A stretch of DNA of 64,000 nucleotides, taken from the NCBI RefSeq assembly GCF_011043555.1, contig NZ_JAAKGS010000002.1, forward strand, positions 62,001 to 126,000, given 5' to 3'. A model generated the notes under the pieces. The model was not told the origin of the DNA and ran no database searches. It saw nothing but the letters and a program-made list of their open reading frames with translations. Positions 35,130 through 42,475 of the stretch are shown in pieces (within the stretch, counting starts at the first letter, position 1; each line of letters starts with the position of its first letter). This DNA comes from Sphingobacterium sp. SGR-19 (lineage in GTDB: Bacteria > Bacteroidota > Bacteroidia > Sphingobacteriales > Sphingobacteriaceae). The translations under genes were made by a program, and so were the position numbers.

Positions 35130-38100
35130 TTGAAGTTGAATAATAAACATACATTTTGTCCATGGGTTCCGAGTAAATTCTTGCTGGGATTCGTGTTGTT
35201 TTTTGCCGGCTGTTTTGTAGGATATACGCAAGATGCCACCGAACCCTTACTTTGGAAGGAAGGTAAACTAGTTTACCAGCCGGACTCACTGGGCAATCGC
35301 ATTCCTGATTTTTCGCATGCAGGCTATGAGGGTGGTAACAAAGCTATTCCCGAGGCACCAGTGAAAATAGTTGTGCCGATACAAGAAGGCGACGCTACGG
35401 CGCGTATCCAAGCGGCGATTGATTATGTGTCACAATTGCCTGTGGATAAGCAAGGATTACGTGGAGCGGTGTTGCTGCAGCCGGGAGAATACCATGTATC
35501 GGGTTCTTTAAAACTGCATACTTCCGGTGTAATATTAAGAGGTTCCGGGTTTACGGAAAACGGTACCTCGTTGATAGGTGAAGGCACAACCAGAGAAACG
35601 TTAATCCGTGTAGCAGGACAGAATGATATCGTCCGTGGAAAAAAACGACGGGTTCGGGACGCTTATGTTCCTGTAAATGCGAGGACGTTCCATGTGGATA
35701 ATGCGGGCGATTTGCAGACGGGCGACCGCATTATGATTACCCGTCCGTCAACAGACGAATGGATTAAGACGCTGAAAGCGGAAGAGTTTGGAGGCGGGAT
35801 GTCGTTCTTGGGCTGGAAGCCAGGTTACTGGAATACAACTTGGGATCGGACAGTCGTTCGTATCGAAGGAGACTTAGTTGAGGTAGATGTTCCTCTCACG
35901 ATAGCTTTAGACGAACGTTATGGTGGTGCTACGGTAGAGAAGTATACTTGGAACGGCCGGATTGAGCAGGTCGGTATTGAAAATATACAGCTGGAATCGA
36001 CTTTTAACGCGTCGAATCCAAAAGATGAAGACCATCGATGGATGGCTATTACGGTTGAAAATGCAACGAATGTATGGGTTAGGCGTATGCAGTTCCGCTA
36101 CTTTGCGGGATCAGCCGTGTACGCAAAAGAAACTTCCAGTAAGCTGACCGTCGAAGATTGTATATCGAGAGATCCCGTTTCGGAAATCGGCGGACAGCGA
36201 AGATATACCTTTTATACCCGAGGCCAACAGACGTTGTTCCAGCGACTGTATTCGGAAAAAGGTTACCATGATTTCGCAGTAGGTTTTGTAGCTGCCGGTC
36301 CGAATGCTTTTGTACAATGTCAGGCGGTAGAACCGTACAGTTTTAGTGGTGCGATAGATAGCTGGGCTTCTGGCGTATTATTTGATATTGTGGATATCGA
36401 TGCACAAGCGTTGCGTTATGGCAACCGCGGACAGGATGGAAAAGGTGCCGGTTGGACAGCAGCGAATAGTGTATTTTGGCAATCTACGGCAGCACTGATT
36501 GAAAGTGTGCAGCCGCCAACTGCACAGAACTGGGGATTCGGTCTCTGGGCGCAGTTTCAGGGGGACGCCTATTGGGCGGAATCAAATAGCCATATTAACC
36601 CGCGGAGCTTGTATTATGCGCAACTGCAAGAGCGAGTAGGAGAGCCTGCTAAAGAAAGGACGGTGCTGTTGCCCATGACCACCGAAGCTTCCAGCAGTCC
36701 ATCAATTGAAGTTGCCATGGAGTTAACGGAAATCGCCCGGGAACCGGCGGCGCTGTTAACGGATCTAATCGCCGGAGCAAACGATCGTGAATCTTTAAAT
36801 GTCTCTACAGTAGACGTAAAGATCTTAACAAACAAAGACGTGCCAAAAGAGAAGACCATCGTGAAAACAGCCGATATGACGATCAGGAATGGCTGGCTGG
36901 TACGTGGTGACGAGGTGCTCGTGGGGCTTAAACACGATATTCAATGGTGGAATGGCAATATCCGTCCACGTGGACTAGAAGCTGCCAAACCGCATATTAC
37001 CCGTTATGTTCCAGGAGAGACTGGAACCGGTCTGACGGATGATCTCCACGAAGTGGTGGATAGTATGTTAGTTAACCATGTCTTGAGTATAGATCATAAC
37101 TATGGTTTATGGTACGATCGCCGTCGGGACGACCACGAGCGGATACGCCGGATGGATGGCGAAGTATGGCCGCCGTTTTATGAATTGCCTTTCGCCAGAA
37201 GCGGACAGGGACTTGCGTATGACGGTTTGTCGAAATATGATTTAACGAAATACAATCCTTTTTACTGGAATAGATTGAAGCAGTTTGCAGATTTGGCAGA
37301 CCAAAAAGGACTGGTACTGCTGCACCAGAACTACTTCCAGCACAATATTTTGGAGGCAGGGGCGCATTACACGGATTCCCCTTGGCGGACGGCTAATAAT
37401 ATCAATAACGTAGGTTTCCCGGAACCGGTACCGTATGCAGGTGATAAGCGGATTTTTATGGCGGAACAATTTTACGATGTTACGCATCCTGTACGGCGCG
37501 AACTTCATCGAGCCTATATTCGCCAATGTTTAGAGAATTTCAAAGACAATACAGGCGTTATTCAGTTGATCAGCGCCGAATATACGGGTCCGTTGCATTT
37601 TGTAGAGTTTTGGCTCGATGTGATCAAGGAATGGAAGGCGGAAACAGGCTATGATCCGGTTATCGCACTCTCTACGACGAAGGATGTACAGGATGCGATT
37701 CTCGCCGATCCGATACGTTCGAGAGAAGTACAAGTCATTGATATCCGTTACTGGTATTATCGGAAAGATGGAACGGCTTATGCTCCGGAGGGAGGCAAGA
37801 ATTTGGCGCCGCGTCAACATGCACGGAAAATGAAGGGTGGTGGTACCTCGGACGAACAAATTTATCAGGCGGTCTCCGAATACCGAAATAAATTTCCGGA
37901 TAAAGCCGTGACTTATCACAGTGCGAGTTATCCCGAACATGCTTGGACAGTGTTTATGGCGGGAGGTTCCATGGCAAACGTTCCTCGGATAGCGCACCCC
38001 GAATTTTACAAAGAAGCTTCTTCTATGCAAGCAAAAGTTCAGCAAGGCGTATGGACATTGCGGGGAAATGATGCGGCTATCTTTTATAACCCAGATAAAA

Positions 38101-38267
38101 AACCATTGCAAGTGGATTTGACGAAATGGAAGGGAACTTATAATGTGTACCATATCCATCCGAAAACCGGTGCTATCCTGGCTACAGAGAAAATCAAGAC
38201 AAAGCAGGACGTAACAATCAAGAATTTTAAAAATACCCCAGAGATTATCTGGATAACCAAGAAATAA
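35130..38267 (+). CDS. Secreted beta-helix plus DUF6298 protein of pectin loci
   Basis: A 1045-residue exported protein opening the fifteen-gene operon. No in-frame ATG precedes the signal ('FLLGFVLFFAGCFVGYTQD'), so translation must begin at TTG 35130 or TTG 35136. The N-terminal half (about 60-530) is a pectate-lyase-3-like right-handed beta-helix: 'DATARIQAAIDYVSQLP', 'GAVLLQPGEYHVSGSLKLHTSGVILRGSG', 'VENATNVWVRRMQFRYFAGSAVYAKETSSKLTVEDC'. The C-terminal half carries the text I associate with DUF6298: 'VLSIDHNYGLWYDRRRDDHERIRRMDGEVWPPFYE', 'LVLLHQNYFQHNILEAGAHYTDSPWRT', 'VIQLISAEYTGPLHFVEFWLDVI'. The second half looks like a TIM barrel with acidic residues at strand ends and may be a glycoside hydrolase, but its activity is unknown to me. 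Confidence 0.8.
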   Translation: MKLNNKHTFCPWVPSKFLLGFVLFFAGCFVGYTQDATEPLLWKEGKLVYQPDSLGNRIPDFSHAGYEGGNKAIPEAPVKIVVPIQEGDATARIQAAIDYVSQLPVDKQGLRGAVLLQPGEYHVSGSLKLHTSGVILRGSGFTENGTSLIGEGTTRETLIRVAGQNDIVRGKKRRVRDAYVPVNARTFHVDNAGDLQTGDRIMITRPSTDEWIKTLKAEEFGGGMSFLGWKPGYWNTTWDRTVVRIEGDLVEVDVPLTIALDERYGGATVEKYTWNGRIEQVGIENIQLESTFNASNPKDEDHRWMAITVENATNVWVRRMQFRYFAGSAVYAKETSSKLTVEDCISRDPVSEIGGQRRYTFYTRGQQTLFQRLYSEKGYHDFAVGFVAAGPNAFVQCQAVEPYSFSGAIDSWASGVLFDIVDIDAQALRYGNRGQDGKGAGWTAANSVFWQSTAALIESVQPPTAQNWGFGLWAQFQGDAYWAESNSHINPRSLYYAQLQERVGEPAKERTVLLPMTTEASSSPSIEVAMELTEIAREPAALLTDLIAGANDRESLNVSTVDVKILTNKDVPKEKTIVKTADMTIRNGWLVRGDEVLVGLKHDIQWWNGNIRPRGLEAAKPHITRYVPGETGTGLTDDLHEVVDSMLVNHVLSIDHNYGLWYDRRRDDHERIRRMDGEVWPPFYELPFARSGQGLAYDGLSKYDLTKYNPFYWNRLKQFADLADQKGLVLLHQNYFQHNILEAGAHYTDSPWRTANNINNVGFPEPVPYAGDKRIFMAEQFYDVTHPVRRELHRAYIRQCLENFKDNTGVIQLISAEYTGPLHFVEFWLDVIKEWKAETGYDPVIALSTTKDVQDAILADPIRSREVQVIDIRYWYYRKDGTAYAPEGGKNLAPRQHARKMKGGGTSDEQIYQAVSEYRNKFPDKAVTYHSASYPEHAWTVFMAGGSMANVPRIAHPEFYKEASSMQAKVQQGVWTLRGNDAAIFYNPDKKPLQVDLTKWKGTYNVYHIHPKTGAILATEKIKTKQDVTIKNFKNTPEIIWITKK

Positions 38268-38268
38268 T

Positions 38269-39687
38269 ATGAACGTTATTCGTAAGAACCTATTACCATT
38301 TGTGTTTGCAGGAGCCTTATTTTCTTCCTGTACGTCGACTTCTGATCAAGAAGCATCGTCAACCGGAATGTCTGTGTTGAAAGTATCGGAAAACGGAAGG
38401 TATTTAACCACCGATGATGGGGAACCCTTCTTTTGGCTTGGCGATACGGGTTGGCTGTTATTTAACAAATTGAACAGGGATGAGGCGGAACAGTATTTAG
38501 AAGATAGAAAGCAAAAAGGATTCAATGTGGTGCAGGCGATGGTTTTGCATACCGTACCGTCGGTTAATGCGTACGGCGACTCGTCCATGGTGAATAAAGA
38601 TATTTCGCGTCCGCTAGTCACAGAGGGGAATAATCCTGAAGTAGCGGAAGAGTACGATTATTGGGATCATATCGATTATATTATTGACCAGGCAGCGGAA
38701 AAAGGGATTTATATGGCCCTGGTGCCTGTATGGGGATCGCCGGTAAAAGATGGTAAAGTTTCGGTCGAACAAACGAAGAAATATGCGACTTTCTTAGCGG
38801 AACGTTGGAAAGATAGACCGAATATTGTTTGGCTTAACGGAGGCGATATCCACGGTTCCGATTCTACCGCTGTTTGGCTGGAAATGGGAAAGACCATTAA
38901 GACGATCGATCAAAATCATCTGATGACATTCCACCCGCGAGGTAGAACCGCTTCTTCGGATTGGTTCCACAACGAACCGTGGTTAGATTTTAATATGGTG
39001 CAATCTGGGCACAGACGTTACGATCAGGATACTTCCAGCAATGAAAACAAACACTATGGCGAGGACAACTGGAAGTTTATGGAGGTGGACTGGGCATTAA
39101 GTCCTGTAAAGCCAACCATTGATGGCGAACCTTCGTATGAGGGAATTCCACAAGGTCTGCATGATATTAAAGAACCGCGTTGGAAAGACCAAGATGTGCG
39201 CCGCTATGGGTATTGGTCGGTGTTTGCAGGTGCTTTCGGATATACATATGGACAGAATTCAGTTATGCAGATGCACTCGGCAACAGATTCCACGACAGCT
39301 TATGGCTCGTCGGAGCTCTGGACAGAGGGGCTAAATGCACCGGGCGCGTCGCAAATGCAGTATTTAAAAGAGCTGATGTTGTCGAGAGATGTCTATTTTG
39401 AGCGTGTTCCCGACCAGACGTTGATTGCTGAAAATGGTGAAAAATATAACCGATTATTAGCAACCCGAACCGATAACTATGCATTTATCTACAACTACAA
39501 CGGTAGAGAAATGAAGATCAATATGGGTAAAATTAAAGGAGACAAAGTGAAAGCCTCTTGGTTCAATCCGCGAAATGGCGAAGAGACCGTCATTGGTGAG
39601 GTAGAGAATACAGGTGTACAAACATTCAAACCAGCGGGTGAAGCAAAAGATGGGAATGATTGGGTGCTGATTTTAGATAGTTTATAA
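38269..39687 (+). CDS. GH140-family (apiosidase-type) glycoside hydrolase lipoprotein
   Basis: A 472-residue lipoprotein (signal ends 'GALFSSCTS', Cys about 20) with the DUF4038 TIM barrel and the C-terminal 'collagen-binding' sandwich that define GH140. GH140 holds the enzymes that release D-apiose-linked side chains from rhamnogalacturonan II. Blocks seen: 'FWLGDTGWLLFNKLNRDEAEQYLEDRKQKGFNVVQ', 'IVWLNGGDIHGSD' with Asp193, and 'PTIDGEPSYEG' with Glu287, matching the Asp/Glu catalytic pair of the family, then 'FNPRNGEETVIGEVENTGVQTFKP' near the end. One nt separates it from the gene before; its stop overlaps the GH43 start in TAATG. The family call is firm; specificity for apiose is inferred from family knowledge. 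Confidence 0.88.
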   Translation: MNVIRKNLLPFVFAGALFSSCTSTSDQEASSTGMSVLKVSENGRYLTTDDGEPFFWLGDTGWLLFNKLNRDEAEQYLEDRKQKGFNVVQAMVLHTVPSVNAYGDSSMVNKDISRPLVTEGNNPEVAEEYDYWDHIDYIIDQAAEKGIYMALVPVWGSPVKDGKVSVEQTKKYATFLAERWKDRPNIVWLNGGDIHGSDSTAVWLEMGKTIKTIDQNHLMTFHPRGRTASSDWFHNEPWLDFNMVQSGHRRYDQDTSSNENKHYGEDNWKFMEVDWALSPVKPTIDGEPSYEGIPQGLHDIKEPRWKDQDVRRYGYWSVFAGAFGYTYGQNSVMQMHSATDSTTAYGSSELWTEGLNAPGASQMQYLKELMLSRDVYFERVPDQTLIAENGEKYNRLLATRTDNYAFIYNYNGREMKINMGKIKGDKVKASWFNPRNGEETVIGEVENTGVQTFKPAGEAKDGNDWVLILDSL

Positions 39688-40601
39688 TGAAAACGAAATT
39701 AAATCTTTTAGTTGTTGTGTTAGCGGCATCCCTTTTGGCTTCGTGCCAGAGGGATGTTTATATGTTCACTTCTTTTCGTGAACCCGCCGATGAAGGGCTA
39801 CGCTATCTATATAGTGAAGATGGCTATTCCTGGACAGCAATTGATGGTGTCTTTCTGAAACCTGAATTAGGCGAACAGAAGATTATGCGTGACCCGTCCA
39901 TGGTGCGCGATGATAAAGGTATTTATCATTTAGTCTGGACAATCGGCTGGCAAGGGAATGAAGGTATTGGGTATGCTTCTTCGAAAGATCTGATCCATTG
40001 GGAAAACAAAAAGATCGTGCCCGTTATGGAACATGAAGCTACGACCGTGAATATCTGGGCGCCAGAACTGTTCTACGATGAAGATGAAGACCGGTTTATT
40101 ATTATCTGGGCGTCAACTATTCCAGAACGTTTTCCGAAAGGGGAAGAGGAAGAAAGAAATAACCATCGGATGTACTACACGACGACCAAGGATTTTGAAA
40201 CGTTTACAGAAACCAAGCTATTCGCGGATCCGGGCTTTAGCATCATCGATGCGGTCATTGTAAAGAAAGGTAAAGACGATTATGTATTGGTATTAAAAGA
40301 TAACACACGTCCGAATCGTAATTTGAAAGTCGCTTTTGGTGACAATCCGTTAGGACCTTATGAGAACGTCTCCGAGCCGTATTCAGATTTTAAAACAGAA
40401 GGGCCAAGTGTAATCAAATTGGGAAATGAGTGGTTGATCTATTTTGACTCCTATGGTAGCAAAAGCTATGAGGCGGTGTCAACCACAGATTTTAAAAAGT
40501 TCAAAAAAATTAACGATAAGATTAGTGTCCCAGAAGGACATAAACACGGAACAATCTTCAAAGCTTCCAAAAAGGATTTGAAAAAGTTGTTGGAGAAGTG
40601 A
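39687..40601 (+). CDS. GH43-family glycoside hydrolase lipoprotein
   Basis: A 304-residue lipoprotein (signal ends 'ASLLASCQRD', Cys about 20) made of one five-bladed GH43 propeller. The three catalytic acids are in place: Asp69 in 'MRDPSMVRDDKG' (base), Asp188 in 'FSIIDAVIVKKG' (pKa modulator) and Glu238 in 'KTEGPSVIKLGNEW' (acid). GH43 enzymes remove arabinose, galactose or xylose units from plant side chains. The short single-domain form without accessory sandwich and the RG-II-like neighbours suggest an exo-acting arabinosidase or galactosidase, but the subfamily is not decided here. It is translationally coupled to the GH140 gene through TAATG. Confidence 0.88.
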   Translation: MKTKLNLLVVVLAASLLASCQRDVYMFTSFREPADEGLRYLYSEDGYSWTAIDGVFLKPELGEQKIMRDPSMVRDDKGIYHLVWTIGWQGNEGIGYASSKDLIHWENKKIVPVMEHEATTVNIWAPELFYDEDEDRFIIIWASTIPERFPKGEEEERNNHRMYYTTTKDFETFTETKLFADPGFSIIDAVIVKKGKDDYVLVLKDNTRPNRNLKVAFGDNPLGPYENVSEPYSDFKTEGPSVIKLGNEWLIYFDSYGSKSYEAVSTTDFKKFKKINDKISVPEGHKHGTIFKASKKDLKKLLEK

Positions 40602-40614
40602 TGAGTTATAAGTT

Positions 40615-42453
40615 ATGAGTGATAAAAAGATGAGATCAGCGATATTAGGAATTACTTTATTATGTGCGTCGTATGGTGCCACGGCACAAGATACGATGAA
40701 ATACGTAGGACAGACCCTGTCTAACGTAGACTATCACCACGGGCAATTGAAACCCGTTGTGGGAACGCACAATATACAAACTTTCCGGGCAAGCAGAGCG
40801 TATCCCGAACGAGCCGGAGGACACGATTTTACCTATAATCATCAGCCGTTTTTAGCCTACTGGAATAAAACTTATTATTTGCAGTTTTTAGGTAACCCTG
40901 TGGGGGAGCATATCGGCAAAGGTAAATCTGTACTCCAAACCTCCAAGGATGGCTACAACTGGTCGGATCCTGTCGAGCTTTTTCCTCCTTATCCGGTGCC
41001 GGAAGGTTTTAGTAAGCCCGGTAGAACCGATAAAGCCGGTAAGGACTTATACGCGATTATGCACCAACGTATGGGGTTTTATACGGCTAAAAATGGTAAA
41101 CTGTTAACTATCGGGTATTATGGGGTAGCACTCGACGCAAAAGATAGTCCCAACGACGGATATGGTGTGGGACGTGTCGTCAGGGAAATTAAGAAAGACG
41201 GCTCTTTTGGACCTATTTATTTCATTCGCTTTAATTCCTCCTTTGACCAAAAGTTAGCGATATACCCGTTATATACCAAGAGTAAGGACAAGGCATTCGT
41301 GCAGGCATGCAAGGAGCTCATGGAGCAACCCCTCCAAATGCAACAGTGGGTTGAAGAAGCTGATCGTGATGATCCTTTGATCCCTTACAACCGTCCGTTA
41401 AAAGCATTTGCTTATTATACGTTGGATAACGGCGATGTGGTGGGTATGTGGAAACACGCCTTGACTTCCTTGAGTAAAGATAAAGGCAAAACGTGGGCAT
41501 ACAATCCTTTGCGTGCGCCGGGTTTTGTAAACAGTAACGCTAAAATATGGGGCCAACGGACATCCGATAATCGCTTTGCCACCGTTTACAACCCATCGGA
41601 GTTTCGTTGGCCTTTAGCGGTATCCACCAGCAACGACGGCTTGACCTATACCGATTTGCTACTGATCAACGGTGAAATCACCACCATGCGTTACGGCGGT
41701 AACTATAAGTCTTATGGGCCACAGTACCCGAGAGGTATACAGGAGGGAAACGGCGTACCTCCAGACGGTAATATGTGGGTGACGTACAGCATGAACAAAG
41801 AAGATATGTGGGTATCGAAAGTACCTGTTCCGATTACATCGACAGTAGCGGGAGATGTTCGCGATGATTTTTCTAATAATGCAACCGACGTATATAACAA
41901 GTGGAATATTTATAGTCCACTATGGGCATCCGTCAGGTTAGCAGAGAATGCCTTGATGTTGCGGGACAAAGATAAATTTGACTATGCGAAAGCGGAACGG
42001 ATAATTGAATCTTCGAAGAAAGTAAAAATTGCTTTTACGGTTACACCGCAACAGGCGGACCACGGCAGCTTGCAAATAGAGCTGGTCAATGATTTAGGGC
42101 AGGCAGCAGCCCGTATGGTGTTTGATGCAGACGGACAGATTAAAAATAAGGCGGGCTATCGGATGTCTGGCTTACAATCTTATGAAGCCGGAAAAACCTA
42201 TCATATCGAGTTGACGGTAGATGTACAGACACGTTCCTATCAAGTCAACATCAACGGCACGGAAAAAGGGACCCGTCTATTTTTTCAACCGGTAAGCGAG
42301 ATTAGCCGTGTGTCGTTCCGGACAGGGGACGTGCGCCGGTATCCGGATGCGGATACGCCAACGGATCAGGATTTTGATGTGGAAGATGCTGATGGCGTAG
42401 ATAGAGAAGCTGCGTTTGCAATATCGCTTTTCCAAGCAGAGAAATTGAAATAA
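40615..42453 (+). CDS. Secreted sialidase-fold (BNR-like) beta-propeller protein with C-terminal sandwich
   Basis: A 612-residue secreted protein. ATG 40615 or ATG 40630 could start it; both give the signal ('AILGITLLCASYGATAQD'). Residues about 50-420 read as a sialidase-like propeller with 'FLAYWNKTYYLQFLGNPVGEH', 'SVLQTSKDGYNWSDPVELFPPYP', 'TSLSKDKGKTWAYNPL' and 'LAVSTSNDGLTYTDLLLINGE' (Asp-box-like turns 'S.DGyNW', 'SKDKGKTW'). After about 430 comes a concanavalin-like sandwich ('RDDFSNNATDVYNKWNIYSPLWASVRLAENALMLRD', 'TYHIELTVDVQTRSYQVNING'). I cannot assign a CAZy family. In this operon it is a candidate hydrolase for a terminal acidic sugar (Dha, Kdo or GalA). GH143 and GH33 are the first families to test. 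Confidence 0.72.
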   Translation: MSDKKMRSAILGITLLCASYGATAQDTMKYVGQTLSNVDYHHGQLKPVVGTHNIQTFRASRAYPERAGGHDFTYNHQPFLAYWNKTYYLQFLGNPVGEHIGKGKSVLQTSKDGYNWSDPVELFPPYPVPEGFSKPGRTDKAGKDLYAIMHQRMGFYTAKNGKLLTIGYYGVALDAKDSPNDGYGVGRVVREIKKDGSFGPIYFIRFNSSFDQKLAIYPLYTKSKDKAFVQACKELMEQPLQMQQWVEEADRDDPLIPYNRPLKAFAYYTLDNGDVVGMWKHALTSLSKDKGKTWAYNPLRAPGFVNSNAKIWGQRTSDNRFATVYNPSEFRWPLAVSTSNDGLTYTDLLLINGEITTMRYGGNYKSYGPQYPRGIQEGNGVPPDGNMWVTYSMNKEDMWVSKVPVPITSTVAGDVRDDFSNNATDVYNKWNIYSPLWASVRLAENALMLRDKDKFDYAKAERIIESSKKVKIAFTVTPQQADHGSLQIELVNDLGQAAARMVFDADGQIKNKAGYRMSGLQSYEAGKTYHIELTVDVQTRSYQVNINGTEKGTRLFFQPVSEISRVSFRTGDVRRYPDADTPTDQDFDVEDADGVDREAAFAISLFQAEKLK

Positions 42454-42475
42454 AAGAATAACCGAAAATTGAAAT

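Noticed and set aside
37530..38159. Long minus-strand open frame (209 codons) inside the DUF6298 gene
   Set aside because: It lies wholly antisense to a strongly supported gene, has no recognisable domain, and its residues reflect the complementary codons of the real frame. The same applies to the antisense frames at 46439-47032, 44429-44986, 33604-34155 and 3274-3816.
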